From assembly GCF_016859285.1 (NCBI RefSeq), contig NC_053408.1, positions 9,020,213 to 9,084,212 on the forward strand: a stretch of DNA of 64,000 bases. Direction: 5' to 3'. Of the stretch, positions 1-14,325 are shown one piece after another. The notes below the pieces were generated by a model, which was given only the letters and a program-made list of their open reading frames with translations, was not told the DNA's origin and searched no databases. The stretch comes from Xiphias gladius (Eukaryota > Chordata > Actinopteri > Istiophoriformes > Xiphiidae). Position 1 is the first letter of the stretch, and the number at the start of each line of letters is the position of its first letter. Position numbers and translations under genes: made by a program.

Positions 1-179
1 CCATAAAAGATGAAGAAGTCACAGTTGGGGGGTGGATACTTTTTATGACCACTGTGTGTGTGTGTGTAGTCAAATGTTTGTAGTGGTATTTAGTCAAGAC
101 CTCCTCAAAGGTTTAGCATTTGTATTCAAACAAAAAATACAAGTAAATACATAATTAAAGTGAAGTAATTATAGCAACA

Positions 180-425
180 TGTTGAAGCTGTATCTGTAAG
201 CTAAATATGGAGTTAGAGCTAGCAAGCGATTACCTCAACTTAGCATAAAGACGCAGAAAATATACCTACAAGCATATCGAAAGCTCACTAATTAACTTGT
301 TGTATCTCATTTGTTTAATCGGCATGCTACACCAAAAGAAATGTGAAAACAACAGTTTGTCTTTTAACGGGATATTCTGTAACTATTTCCTGGCGACTAG
401 CGCTAACTAGCACTTAGTTAATTGC
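180..425 (+). repeat. Fragment of the same repeat family
   Basis: The fragment carries GCTAAATATGGAGTTAGAGCTAGCAAG, CGAAAGCTCACTAATTAACTTG and TCTCATTTGTTTAATC, which correspond to internal blocks of the elements at 9483 and 34408. Ends are not preserved. Confidence 0.5.
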
Positions 426-3400
426 TTCCCAGCTTTACCTACATGCGTAGCATACAAACATGTGATTGGTATTGGTAATTTTGTCATCTATTTTGCCAGA
501 AAAAGCAAATAATGTAGTTGTGGGCTTCTTGTACTTTCATTTTCAGCTATTTTATTTCACCATTTTGCTCTGGTTTGGAGGGAGATCACATGCTGAGTAA
601 ATAACAGTTGTGTAGATTTGGTTCATTGTCAGTCTCAGTGGTTTTGATAGGATTTTACTAGCATGGGAAATGTTTGTGCCCTTGCTCAGTCCTGCTTCTC
701 CGTGTGAATCAGAGCAAAAACTCGAGGAGATTGTGGAACCACAGCACATGAGGAGCTGTGATACTGTAGGGAGACAGACGGCCAAGTTGGCTCGGCTCTG
801 CTCAGATAGGGCTATTCTCTGCTGTACCGGGCAGTGAGAAACACCATCTGAAATGTGGCGGGTTTGTATTTGTTTACTAGTCCTGGTGCAAAAACAGCAA
901 GCAGGAATATTCATACGGCATCTAAATAGAGCGGAGGGGAAAAAAATCTCCCCGTGGGCTTTATAAACACATTGATGGTGGTTTGATTGATCTGATTGGT
1001 GTTTAAATCGGACCAGTGTATATATGATTATCTGGCATGGGGACATAATGAGGAAATGTTGTAAGCAAGAACAGGTGCAGAGGCAGGGATAATCCACAGC
1101 AGTTTACAGGGTGTTATACAAGCTCCATTATGACTGGCATCAATGTTTGAAGCTGTACTGCAAATTTCAAGACATTAAATCTCACGATGTAGGTGCTCCC
1201 TCACAAAATTCACCCTCACAAAGCAGGCCAGGAGGTTACGAATGCACAGTCTGCAAGCTAAGCTTAGCTATAGTTAGCGGATTGCATCTTCCCGAATCTG
1301 CTCATCGGTTAAACAACTTCTTTGTCTACTTGATGTATTTTTTTATTTCATCCCATCACAAGTTCTGCTTTGCATTCTGGTGTTTTCGGGTGGATCTGCT
1401 CAGTGGGAGCTCAGGCCACCGCTCATGTGAACAATACTGTGCTGTTCATTCACGGCCAGATTCTCCCGTCTCTCTGAGCAGTGCAGAGAGGGATCTCATT
1501 AAGGAGCTGTGCAGCCTCTCAGCCAACCACACAGGGCTGCTTAAGGTTTGCACCTGCTCTACTGCCTGCCCCGTTTTTAATGAGGAACCAAACCTAATAA
1601 TAATCCGTCCAATAGCTTATGAGACAAAAGTCCAGCTTCACAGAACTGTTAGCGTGGCTTTACACTCTTAGTCTTGTGTCAATTATAAAGTGTAACAAAA
1701 ATATTGAAAAAGGCCCATTACGTGCTTCCAGAGCTAAAGGTTACTTCTCTAAATTGTATTTTTTGTCCAAAATACAAAGACTTGAGATTTACAATGATAA
1801 GACACAGAGAAGAAAACACCAAATCCTTACATTTGAGAGAATTTGCCATTTTTTGTTTGGCTTGAACATCTCAAAATTATCTTGACCATTAAAATTCTTA
1901 ACATTTCATTGTCATTTCAGCACTCGACTGTGCTCCAGCCACGGTGACATAGAAGCCCTTTATTTCAACACATACATAAGGATAGCAAGCAGATTGGATG
2001 AACTAACTGAGCTCTAATACGCAACCTGATGACTCATCCAAACATGGATCAGAGCCATTATTTTTGCTGTTTGTGAGATGATGGCAATGGCCTGGTCACT
2101 GATCATACATCAGCTCAGCTCCTCCGTGAGGGCTCTTTGATAAATGCAAGACCAGGGTTCACTCTCTTTTTCTGTAGATGAACAGCGAATGTGATGCTGT
2201 TTCATCCTAAGTGACACTGAGCTCCCTTAGCTCAAAGTCACACCGCCAGCTGTGGCTTTTTCTGTTCCTGTCATCAACCTCGGCCATTTATTCACCTCCC
2301 ACAGGATTTATGGTCCAGCGCTAGCAGCCAGTGTAATTACGGATATGAAATATTAGAAAAATTAGAGTAAGAGGACAGTATGCAATTGTAGACTATATAA
2401 AGATGAGGCCTATTTGCAATTAGAAGTGAATGGCAGTGTGGGGGGTTGAACATTAAGATGGGTGAAACCATAATAGTTAGATGAGCTATTAGTTATCTGT
2501 ATTTCCTCTGCTGTGTGAATCTGAAGATCAACCCATCAAATCAACTATCTGTGGAGATCTGCTCGCTGCACACTAATGAGATCAAAATGGCAGTAGTGGC
2601 GGAATGAGATGCTTTCTTGTTTCTTGTTATTACCATGTATGTCTTTTACTGGAGGTGAATGTCGGGGGGGGATTTGCTGCGAGTATTTGGACTGCTCAGA
2701 TAAGATTCACAGTGGAAACAGAGAAGAAAGGGGATCCTGCTGGCTTCCCAACACAGGCGTGGGTGACTCTTAATTGAGTGGAGAGGCTGTTTTGTGTTGT
2801 CGCTCCTGTGAAAAAGCCCGATAGCAATTTGTGCTTCGCAAAAAATGCAAAGGAAACACAGAGAGAAGCTCAACAGCTGCCTTGAACAGCAGGAAAGCTT
2901 TTTCATAAGCAAAGCCATGTTCCGCAGCCCACAGATTGTCCAAATATACAAAATCTCTTTCCCTCTTCCACCGTGGCTGAGCACGAGGAAACTACTTGTG
3001 GTAGGACAGTACATGTAGATTAACGTGTTTCATAATGGAGCCTGGTTGCACCTACTACATCAGCGTATGAACACACAGCAACAGCAATGAGAGTTGCTGA
3101 AATGTCGAGCTGAATAATTAGCTGTTCCAAGGTTCTTCCTCTGGCTCTATTGTTCATGCATTATTTATAGTGGCATCTGCCTGAGAGTTTTCTCTGTGCT
3201 GGTGAAGCTCCTCTATTCGTTGCTGCAGGCAGAGCGATAAATGCTGCCACTCGGGTTGTGTGTCCATCTTCATTCATGGCTGGCATGATGGCACCGCAAG
3301 ACTCAATCGATGATCCAGCTTTTTAACAAACAAACTGAACTATAACATCGCTGACTATGAGTTGATAGAAGAAACTTATGGAAGGCTGAGTTTTCATTGT

Positions 3401-3579
3401 TCACAAGATCCCCTTTAACCCCTGTAACTGCCAGTGTGATTGCTAGGCTTTCCGGGGTCCATGAATACACAAATGTAACAATAGACAAGAAACAAACAAA
3501 AGATAGATATTAAAAGTTGAATATAATTACATAAAGGTAAAAGAACTAAAAAAACAATTCTGAGAGTCCACAGCAATGC

Positions 3580-3900
3580 TAGCAGCTCCATGGGGCTGTA
3601 CTTAGCACAGTGGATCTTTGAGCTAAATGCTAATGTCCACATGCTAGCACGCTCACGGTCATGTTGGCATTGGCTAATCAGCAATTAACACAGTGTACAG
3701 CTGAGCCTGATGGGAATGTCATTAATGCCATTGTTTTGACAATTTAAATTTTGACCTGATGATGGCACTAGATGAATGTCTGTACCAAAATTCATACCAA
3801 GCCATCTAATAGTTGTCAAGACATGAAAGTTAGAGGACAAAGCCCTCTAACTTTCAAAGTGGTGGACTATCCAAACTACTAACCGACATTACCATCTCTT
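3580..3900 (-). repeat. TTAGCATG-rich interspersed repeat, reverse orientation
   Basis: Contains CTGTACTTAGCACAGTGGATCTTTGAGCTAAATGCTAA, CATGCTAGCACGCTCAC, GAATGTCTGTACCAAAATTC and CATCTAATAGTTGTCAAGAC. Complements of these words form the family copy at 26830-27530. Confidence 0.5.
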
Positions 3901-5303
3901 GAGCGGCGCTCCTAGTACAGCAAAAAAGCAAAAACAGAAATGTAAAATGCAGCAAAAATAAAAGGATAAATTAAATTAAAAATAAAAGGATGGCCAAAAA
4001 ATAAAAAAGTTGACTATTTATGTTAATAAAACACACATCCTGTTTATATTGTAAAATACAGCATTTGATGTGAGTGGTAAGAGGCTCTGTTTAATATCAT
4101 CTTTTGGATGATTTGTTTTAGGCCTGAAGAGAGTTAACTGACCCCTCTTGGCATTCCTAATAAGTCAGAGTTTGTATATTTCCTGACGTATATTTCGCTT
4201 ACAATTTCAAGCTCTCTGTGCAATAATTGAAATGTAAATTATGTTAGTTGTAAACAGGTTCCAGTCTGAAGATGCTTGGCATAGACCTCTATTAGTCAGA
4301 TAATGTTAGGTTTGGGCAGAGATTATTGACCCTTCCTCTTATGCCTGGTAAGATTTAGATTAGTAGATTTTCACTAAAACTAGCTGAGGCCCCTCCCTTA
4401 GAAATGCATTTCACAGGTTGGTAAAATAAAATCTAATATATATCATTACAGACAAGAGGAACTTGACAATAATAAATCCACCCGTATTTATTGTCAGCTG
4501 GAAATTCATCCGCCACTTGACTACAATGACATCCCTATCTGTTTATCTGCAATGACCTTTATTGTTATCGCTCACACTCACGAGGCTGAATCAGTTTACC
4601 CTTCACTGGGTAAACACTTTAGAAACGGCTTCACCTGCTGAAATTTCCCTCCGGAAAAGGTGCAGTCATGGGACCTGTTATTTTAGTGGAAATTATTAAA
4701 CTTGGGGAAAAAAAGCATACAAGCAACTTGGCATATCTGTACTTTCCTGAATATACTCAGGTCTGCCTTGGGTGGTTTTATATTTTTGATAGATGTGTGT
4801 TTGGGTCCGCCATTATTGTTATGAATTGTCCAGGACCAAGCTGCACTAAACACGGGGTCTGAGCAAACAGTCATATCGCTTCTGTTCAATAACAACACGT
4901 GTAATAATACGAGCTGCACAGGTTCAACCTGGCAGTGATATATATTCTTTGCTTTAGGCCACAAATCACTCACTGTTCAAACAGCAAGGCAAGTACTTTA
5001 CAATTAGGCCAGGGAGCCACTACAACTTTGAGGACATGCTCTTGCCTGGGGAGAATAAGCCCTATTTTACAGTCTTCTGTATGTTTGATTTTAACGGTGG
5101 ATGAGAAAGGCGCCCGGTCGCCTTTGGCCCGACCATCCCAGAGCTTTATACGGAGGAGAAAGGTGAGCTGAGCCTCCTCTCTGTATTCACGGTCAGAGTG
5201 AGAAGGAGGTGTCAAGGGCATCCTTGGAAAGGACTGTGATCCTGTCTGTGTACAAGCTCTATTTACTATGTGTGGTGTGTGGAGGATATATTTGTTTCTG
5301 TGT

Positions 5304-5343
5304 CCCTGTGTGTGTGTGTTTGTGTGTGTGTGTGAGAGAGAGC
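5304..5343. repeat. Imperfect (TG)n then (GA)n microsatellite
   Basis: TG repeats with one TT interruption pass directly into GAGAGAGAG. Confidence 0.85.
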
Positions 5344-8300
5344 GACAGAGACTGTTAATTTATCGAGTTTGCAGGATAATGGATACACACTACAAAGTCA
5401 TATTGAAATGACCTTAATCAAGCAAAACGTATAGTAGGGATAGGGTGCAGAGCTAAAGCGCTAATAGCTTTTTTCTCAGTTGAAAGAACCCGACAGAATT
5501 TCATTTATGCGTGATGTAGTCCCTCCTAAAGCCATAACGTGACATCTCAATGTGGCTCCCCGTTTTACTGTAATATCCTGCTGCCATTGCAGGAGATTAG
5601 CATTATCAGCAGCCACAACAACCCAATTTGTTCTCATTGCCATGGCAGACAGGGGGAATTAAATGTAATCAGCCAGCTAGCGTATTTAACTTAGCTATCC
5701 CTGTGAGCTGTCCCATTCAGCTCCCTGCAGCATCGCAACTGGTTTGGTTATCATCATTATCTTCTCTTAACCATGCTGGTGGTTTCTAAACCGACGTTCA
5801 GTTCTAAAAGAGCTCTGCAGCTTCAATGGACTTGTCTTTGGAGCGTAATTAATTTAAAGAGCAGGCGTAGCTGTTAAAAATTTGGAAACTGCAAAAAACA
5901 TAATAATCATAGCTCAGATAGACAGTGGTAAAATGATATTGTAACCCCAGTTTTTGGAGGTTTGCTGAACACACATGCTGACAGTGCACTACAACAAGCT
6001 CAAATGGTTGCACAGCGTTTCAGCACAACCAAAATCTTGACGCTCGACTGTAGTTAACATAACCTTGAATTAAACAATAAACAAATGTGAATATAGAAAA
6101 ATAAGTGGTTTAATACACCATGGACTTTGGACTAAAGAAATTATTTCAACCGAGCTGACAGTGACATCAAAACACGGGAAAACATGTTGTAAAGAAATAC
6201 TGTATTTAATGATGTACTGTTTGATGACGTATTTACCACGTCTAGCAGCTGGGTAAGATACATGAATATACATAATACATACATGATGCTATACTTGTAC
6301 ATGGGTTTGGCTTTTTCTTTCTTGCTGTTTTTGCACAGCTTCCTTGGCGTAAATTAAATTTCATGAGGAGAAGCAGAATTGAATCTGGTCCTTAAAATGT
6401 CTGTTTGATCCCTGAAAATTTCCAAATCAGTCACAACTTTGTAATAACCAGTTCATAAAGACGGCTTGTGTTTTAAGTAGCAAAACCTTTCAAGGCTTGT
6501 TTTTAGTCTCCAGGGAAACAAAGTCAGTTTGTTAGAGTCTATTGGGGTGGAATTTATTTTCTTAGCCTCCACCACATTCGATATTGATTTAAGTTTCCTG
6601 GGTTAGATAAGTATGCCAGGAACAAACAAGATTTGAGCTTATTCTTCTATTTATGCATGCAGATACGTTTTTGTTTTTGCAGATCAATATTGATGAGTCT
6701 AGCTACTACATAGTGAATATAGAAAACTGGCATCAAGTATTTTTGTTTGTGTGGAGCCAAATGCTTAAGCTTGTCTTACTATGGTTTTTTTTCCTGCTAT
6801 TATATACAGAAGCAGCATGGCTCAGCACAGGGAAGGAGGCCTGCATTAACTGCAAGCTCCCTGGGGCATCTGGAGCTCAACCTGAAGGCTTGCCTCTTCT
6901 CTTTTTGCTTCTTTGTTTTGCAAATGGATGGGTGGTGTGTGTGTGTGTGTGGGGGGGTTCCAGGGTTCTGCTTGGCTCAGCAGTGGGGTCCAACAGAATC
7001 CATTTTTCTGAATCCGCTCTGTCCTCCTCCTCCCCAATTACTGCATCTCTCAGAGCATGCAATGGCTCGATTCAAATATGGAGTCTGCTACAGGAAAGTG
7101 AGCCTGGCTACTCTTTCATGTACCACTTCACGAGGGATTTGGAGACCACAGCTTAAGGGCTCCAGAGAATGGAAAAGGTTCATTTTCTGTGATGCAACTT
7201 CTTGAAATGTAGTCTTATTAGCCGATGGCAGCAGCTCCAAAAAAAAAAAAGCCTCTCGTCAGAAGGTCTTAATGTTTTTAGACTCTTGTTTCAGGTTGAA
7301 CAGAGCCTCTTTTATTCTAACCATACATGTGACTTGGAGTCCGGTTAGTTCAATCATCTGCATTTGGAGGCAGGACCTAAACCCCCCAGTCGGCCTGGTG
7401 ATTTCTGCATTTCTGTGCAGTGCAAATGTTTCAGATGGATGCAAGCTTGACAGTTGGCTACTTCGTGGCTTGGGAAGAGAGACATGCCCTTCAGTGTGCA
7501 GAGATGGCTGCAGATTGTGCCCTGTACTGTACTGCATTGCAGGCAGGCGTCTTACCTTGTGAAACAATATGCGTCCTTCGCCTGCAGGCACCCGAGCATT
7601 CTGGCTCCGATGATCAATTTGATCCAGCTCTGTGTTGCTGGGCTGCGACTTAATCCCATAATGCTCCGGTGTTTTCTTGCAATCGAGACACCCCCATTTT
7701 TCTCTGTGGGTTTCTTATTTTATCTTTGGAGTGTGATGAAAATTCTCAAACTTTCATATACACAGCATGTAATCACCTTAAACAGTCTGAAATACAACCT
7801 TAGATCATGTTAATGTCTGTCAGAGCAAATGGTGTAGAAATTTTAGACCCATCACGTTTCAGTAAGTATCTTACGTATCTAAAAGTATCTGAGGAATTGA
7901 TTGTATATACAGCCATAGGAACCACATGAGTTGGTATGTGGATTCAAAGGAGATGTGAAAATATGTCCTTAATTGATTCTGTGTGATTTTGTGCCTCATG
8001 TTCAAGTGAAAATGCAACGTTTTGCTACTCTAAAGCCAGGAGGTTCAGGCTGAAAGACGCAAAGTGTCATTTTGGAACACTGTAATGCATTTCTAAGTGG
8101 TTCAATCTGCGGTGGGTCTGCGCCATTAGTGTCTCTCCCATTTCTCTGTCGTTTTCAAAGGCGGTGGGGTGCAAACAGAGCGAGACATTACCTCCACTAC
8201 TCAGGCCCCAGCATGCTGAATCGGGGCGCCATAATGACCCGACAAAGGCGAGATGCACTCCCGCTGCTCCCTGGTAACTACAGAGAGACAGAGGGTGGAA

Positions 8301-8838
8301 TGTAGATTCACAACAGCCTCCGCCTGTGTGCCCTTTTGCAAGGATTTAAAGTAGGGAGACGTAGCTAATTCGGCTACATTAATCAAGCAAAGCACATTAC
8401 TGTGCAAATGTCGGCCCGGTGAATGATGAGCTGACTATGTCCTGCCAGTCGGGGAGGCAGATACACCTCAGTGACCTGATCAGATGACACGGCCCCGGCC
8501 CAGAGCAGAGAAATCAGCTGAAGAAAGCCTCTCGCAGGTCTCCTTTCATTACAGACCTGACCCGGATCACCAGTCCATCCGTCAGCCTGTGTTTATCCAG
8601 TTACTGCCGGACTAAATGACTTCATGAAGCTGATTAAATGACAACTGGAGGAAAAGCAAAATGTCCAGATCTTCATTTAACCTCTAACTCATATCCTGCT
8701 GCTTAAATTATGTCTTTACTGCAAATATCATCTTAAGAATATAAATAAGGACTATTGCGGAGGATGAAGCACACACTAATTGCCCTGACAGAGAGGGATT
8801 TCATCTGAAAAGCAGAGCCTCTGAACTAAAACTCTTGG

Positions 8839-8841
<3 letters not shown>

Positions 8842-8893
<52 letters not shown>

Positions 8894-8915
8894 TGTGTGT
8901 CTGTGTGTCTGTGTG
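8842..8915. repeat. (TG)n microsatellite
   Basis: Uninterrupted TG dinucleotides from 8842 to 8892, then TG interrupted by CTG units to about 8915. Confidence 0.95.
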
Positions 8916-9482
8916 AGTTCAGCATAAATCTGAATCTGGACCCAGAAAAACTCAGATAGAGATAAACATGCTGATGGGCAGCCAGAGCTTTTTAAAGAAT
9001 ACATCCCGTCTGTATATTGATCATATTGCTGTACTGCCACCTAAAAGCCAAATGCCATCAAATTTTGCAGACTCGCTTGAAGTTGGTATGTGCAGTTGTC
9101 ATATATATTTGCCATAAAAGTTTGGAGGCCAATTTGTGGAAAATTTTAATGTTTTATCACCCAAATGTTTGGTAATGATTGGATGAAATCTTTACTGTAG
9201 GAGTAGTGAAGAAAATGTTTAGCACAAAATGAAATGGCAGGAAATGTTATCGACACAGCAGGATGGATTAATTTTGAAGCAAAGAATTTAGGGAAAAGAA
9301 AGTAGCTTCTAGGCCTAACAATTCAGGAGTTTCTACAAACATACTTGGCCACATGATGCCACTATTGGATCTAGATGCACACTAAAAAAACAATTACAGT
9401 ACTTATCAGTGGCCTAAACTAAATTTCCACCAAAGTTCACTGAAAACACATCATAAAACATGTCAAAAATCTGCTGACATGT

Positions 9483-9888
9483 TTTGAAAAGGAATAGGTT
9501 GCCATTTTGGGAAATACATGCAATCCCTTTCTTTTCTTCTTTTCCTTATCGTTTTTACACTTTGGTCTTTGTACAAATTAAACAGATGAGATGGAAACAG
9601 TTAATCTGGCCCTATCCAATCGTAATAAAATATACCAACCAGCACCTCTAAAGCTCACTAATTTAGCACTATATCTCTTGTGCAATCTGTACAAAGACCA
9701 AAAACTTGCTTCTGGACAGAGCTACTCCTACCTACTTCCAGTCTTTGTGCTAGGTTAAGCTAACCAGATGCTGGCTGTAGCTTCATATTTACCGTTCAGA
9801 CATGAGAGTGGTCTCTATCTTTTTCTCAAACCCTCTGCCAGAAAGTAAATAAGCGTATTTCCCAAAATGTCTAACTGTTCATTTAAGG
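9483..9888. repeat. Second, shorter copy of the inverted-repeat element
   Basis: The left end (AAAAGGAATAGGTTGCCATTTTGGGAAATA) and the right end (GCGTATTTCCCAAAATGTCTAACTG...TTTAA) are mutual reverse complements and match the ends of the element at 34408-35497. The interior keeps the segment with CAGCACCTCTAAAGCTCACTA and the AGCTTCATATTTACCGT block. About 400 bp; internally deleted relative to the larger copy. Confidence 0.65.
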
Positions 9889-12800
9889 CAGGATGACCTA
9901 TTCATTGGAACAGGCTGTTAGGACCCAGTGTCTGTGGATAAGGAATCACTCTGAATTAGACAGGGAAATATGATGTTCTGTGGGCAGAGAGGAGCTTATC
10001 ATTCCTTCAGCTGTAGTTGAGAAGATAGATATATATTTGTGTGTGTACAGGGTTGTGTGTGTATGGAGGTGGTCTGGTCTGTAAAATGTGTAAAATATAT
10101 ATAATATATCGTTTGATTTCAAATGTTTTCTCTGTTTCTGGTAAATTCTCTGCAGCAGACTTGGGTTGAAGGTGTATGTGTGTGATATATATCTGTGTGT
10201 GTGTCGAAGTTTAGGGTTGGGTTTATGTGTGTAAGTGTCCTTTAGCGCCCAGACTGTACCGACCCTGTCACATTACAGCGACAGATGAGCTGCAGTGACG
10301 GAGCGAGCGGGCTGCATGCACAGGATGGATCATTGCAGCAGGGCGAGGAGATGCAGATTTTCACTGTGACATTTTTTTTTACCCTGTGAGCATTTCTCTG
10401 GTGAGCTGACGTGAGGTCGTGCTCCAGCAGCTCTCGAGCCTGCAAGCTTCTCTTCCAACATTTCTGCTTGGGGATTTTATCTTGAATGTACTCTTTGGAG
10501 ATGAATATTCCCTTCATTTTTAGATTACTACTTAGTTTGTATTCCGTGTTCGAGGTGCCAAGGATGCAGGGCGTCGCTTGTGAATTGCACTTGACCTCTA
10601 ACACTTTGCTGTGGGTAAACCTGTGTAAACATTACAGATGGCTAAACTCTACTTTTTCAGATACAAATTACAAATGAGTATCTGCTAATACTTTTACTAA
10701 TCCAGTACTCATCTCTTTCTTCTACTAAGCTCTTCATAAGCCACTAAAAATGTGATGCATCTATTTTAAGATACTTATATCACATAAGTTAATGTACATA
10801 ATAATCATTCAAATGCGAATAGAGGTTGGTCATCCATCAAAAAGAAAATGCCATTATTTTCTCTGCCTGTTAACTTTGCTTTGTTGCTGTCTGGAGGCAG
10901 TTTCTGAGACTCCCAAAGACACCTTCCAACAATCTTTGTTTTTAAGGCAAAACTTTTCTTGTCGGCACTTGTCCCCACACTCTTTTATTTATTTTACATA
11001 ACCACAACCTTTCTCTAACCTTAGCCATGCCATGGATGCCATATGCAGATATTGTAGAAGGCTCAAATTAAAATGTTACCATGTAGCGAAATCTGAGGTA
11101 TTGCACAATTGTCCTTTTGACTTTCTTGTCTAACGACATGATAACTTAGACAACTAGGCCACCTTGACGTCCCTTTTAATGTTTAATTTTATTGTTTTCC
11201 ATATTTTTGTCTGGTATCCATTTCAGTGTTTTTGCTACTGTAGTAGCGGACCAATGCCGAAGGTAGCTACTAGCTAGCTCACATACAAAAACAGCGTACC
11301 AACTTCCTTGCAAAGTAACAGACATGCTGTGAAATGGTTTACGGGTTGAAAGTTCAGCTTACCCCCATGGTTATCATGCAGAAGTGGGATGTGTATGAAC
11401 ACTTTGGTGTCACTCAGGACAGGTGTGTGCGGGTTACGTTGGGTTTTGGTGGTTCAGGGTTATGGCGGTGTTAATGTCACCAGCAGACAGGGTTCGGTCG
11501 AGGTCAGATAGACATTAACTCAGAGGAGTGCAGTCAGGCTTGCAGCAAAATGCTGTCAGCCTAATACCACCAAGCGTTCCAGGAGGAGTACTCGCAGCAT
11601 CTGGATAGTCAAGCTCCATTAGCCTCCCGGCTCTGTTTTACACAGGCTGCATTACAGCCTTGTTGACAAATGGCAGAGGAGGTGATGTGTGTGATATGAA
11701 TCACATAACTCAGGGGACCTCCACCATGAATATCATACCCCCATGCTCCCTGATTCCCCCCCCCCTTTGTCTGGGCTTGCTGTGAACTGTAGGAGCAGCC
11801 TGGATGGGATTCAGTGGGACAGCATTAGTTCTCAACCTTGGTGAAGGACTAAATGCAGCCTCAGCCTTGCGTCCTTGCTGTCACACTGCTGCTGGGAGAA
11901 GATAAGCACTCCAGCCTTAAGGACACGTTGTAGGGCTCCCTTTGGCCCCTGCAGCACTGTGAGCTGGGTAATTGCGGAAGCACTGCGAATAATTAATGAA
12001 GTAATCATTACCTCCGACAAGTGACATGTTGGAGTCGGATTTTTGATGATTGGGGTGGCTGTTTTGGCTGGATTTTATGATTTGCAAAAGCAGATTCTGC
12101 GCCTGATTTAAGGGTTTAGCAGTTATTTTGGCTCTCTTTATGCTGCGGTGTCACCCTGAGAGTTCAGTGTTATGGCTATAACCCCTAAAAATTCCATGTA
12201 AAGGGGCAGATCAGAGGAGAAGGAGTATGGAGGTGTTTACATTCCATACGACATGTTAAAAGTTAATACTTTTTCTTCTCACATGATTCATTGCAGACAT
12301 CCAGCTGATAAAAGTGAACAGTAATATTGCCCTTCGTGTATTTAGCACCTGGACATTTTCCCTGCTACAGAGAAAATATTTACCTCCAAGAAACATCCAT
12401 TGTGGTGAAATCTAGAGTCCTGCTACGGCTCATTTATGAATTCCTGCTTCGGCCTTTTGGAGCCTTCAGCTGGGTTTTGTGCTTGTCCTTGTGTGGCCTG
12501 TAAATTGTTCATAGTGATATATTAAGATGCCGTAACAGACATACTGTTAAGTAGACAGGTATGGCTGTGTGTGTGCGTGTATTACAATTAGGTTTATTGA
12601 CTGGGTTGAGTTGTTGAAATAAACCATGCAGTGCTATATTTCTCTCAAACACACTGGAGCATTGAACGATGACACACACAGGGAGAGGCTGTGGTGGGTT
12701 TTGATGTGTAATGCCCCTGGACCAAAGCCAAGACGCTGCAACGGAATGAAAGGAAAGTAGTCACTCCCCTGTTAACTCAAGGTTGTACTTAAAGGAGCTA

Positions 12801-14221
12801 TATCTCTCTGTGATGTCAATGCTACGCTTAGTAAATGTGCTCCGTGTGTCTGCTGCTGCAAATATAAAAAAATAAAAAAAAACATCTAAATCAAATCTGC
12901 CCGTTGACTTTGAAGATTCCCACCACTTTGCCTGTATTTTTCCAAGGCTGATGCAGTATGTCATGGCTTATCCACAACTTCTGAGCTGGTGGGAGGCTGG
13001 CATTTGGCACTCACTTGTAAACACAGGCATAGAATGAGCCCTTAGTGATCGGGACCCCTGCCAGCTCATAGAAGTGGCAGCTGATCATCCTCGGTTAATA
13101 GGCACTCCTAATCCTCTGTGAATGTCTTATGTTGTCCCCAGAGAGGAGCGAGACTAAGGCATGTATTTGCAATCAGTGTGCATTAAGGGCTGACAGTTTA
13201 ACCTGCTGCCATAACTATAATACACCAACCCACTGTTTGCATGCTGAATGGAAGGAAAATGAAAACTGTCAAGTGTTTTTTTTTTTTTTTTTTAATCTCT
13301 AACAATGGCTCTCCCTTTCTTTCTCCCACACTGCTGCTTGTCATTGCCACAGGAAGTCGAGGTTAGTGTCTCTTTTGTTGTGTACAAAGCACTGTCTGTC
13401 TTTCCTTTCACATCTCTTTTATGCTGGAGGTATGACCTGCTCAATGAGTGAGAGCTGATTTTGCCTAAAGAACAAAAAATACAAACTAGTGAAGCGACAT
13501 TGCCTGCCGTGGTGTAAATTTGTCTTGGACTACAGCTCAGCAGTGTAAGACGTCGCAACATAAAGACAAAAAGGATTACAAACAATATGTGAAACAGAAA
13601 TAACAGTTCCTAGAAAATAAGTAAAAATATCAATAAGAATACAATAATATTTGGTAAGGTACCATCAATTCAATGCAGAAAAACAAGTGTAAATACAAAA
13701 ACTATTCCTTTAACTCTGCGCACAGTATTTAAGATGCCTTCGGCTATACTTGTTCAGCTTGACTTGAGAGCTCAGTCTTCGTGTCCCCTGAGCAGAATAA
13801 GACCAAGCTAAACTGAACAGACCTGATCCTCAGGGTCCTCTCTGGGCCTCGTGCCGAGTAGTAACTGCTTTATAGTTGATCCTCTCTGTCCTGACACGGA
13901 GAGAAATGGGTCAGAATGGATACGGCAGGGGGATGCTGAATTTTTATTATCATTCAAGCGCAGCGCCGCCAGGGACATAATCTAAAAACCAGAGTTAGTT
14001 TGCAAATATTCCCTCTGCACCAGTGCGGGAGCTAAGATCGTCCAAGTCCTTTTATGAGACACATTTAAGCTTTCAGAGTCTTGTTGTGGTCGTTTATTTA
14101 ATGTTAGAATGTGCATTTGCAATGGGAAAAACCACAATAGTAATAAAAAGGAATATAATAATCATGGTGTTTATTCTGTATGTCAAAATAGTGGGGAAAC
14201 AGCTATCCTGACTGTTCAAAG

Positions 14222-14325
14222 GTAACAAAATCTGCATAGTAGCACCTCTAAAACTCACAATTTAACACTTTTAGATCTCTTTTGTCTAATCTGAACAAAA
14301 ACTTAAGTGTAAAAAAAAACCAATT
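14222..14325 (+). repeat. Short fragment of the same repeat family
   Basis: AGCACCTCTAAAACTCACAATTTAACAC followed by TTTTGTCTAATCTGAACAAAAACTT matches the middle of the copy at 9483-9888. The fragment is about 100 bp and degenerate. Confidence 0.45.

Noticed and set aside
552-1671. Frames of about 180 codons on either strand near the window start
   Set aside because: Cysteine-rich mixed composition without any recognisable domain, and no supporting splice or start context.
6653-7205. Two overlapping plus-strand frames of 150-170 codons
   Set aside because: They include translated GT repeats (VCVCV) and show no conserved motif or flanking splice logic; taken as chance frames in intron.
8801-9040. 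Frame with a long alternating Thr-His run
   Set aside because: Translation of the TG microsatellite.
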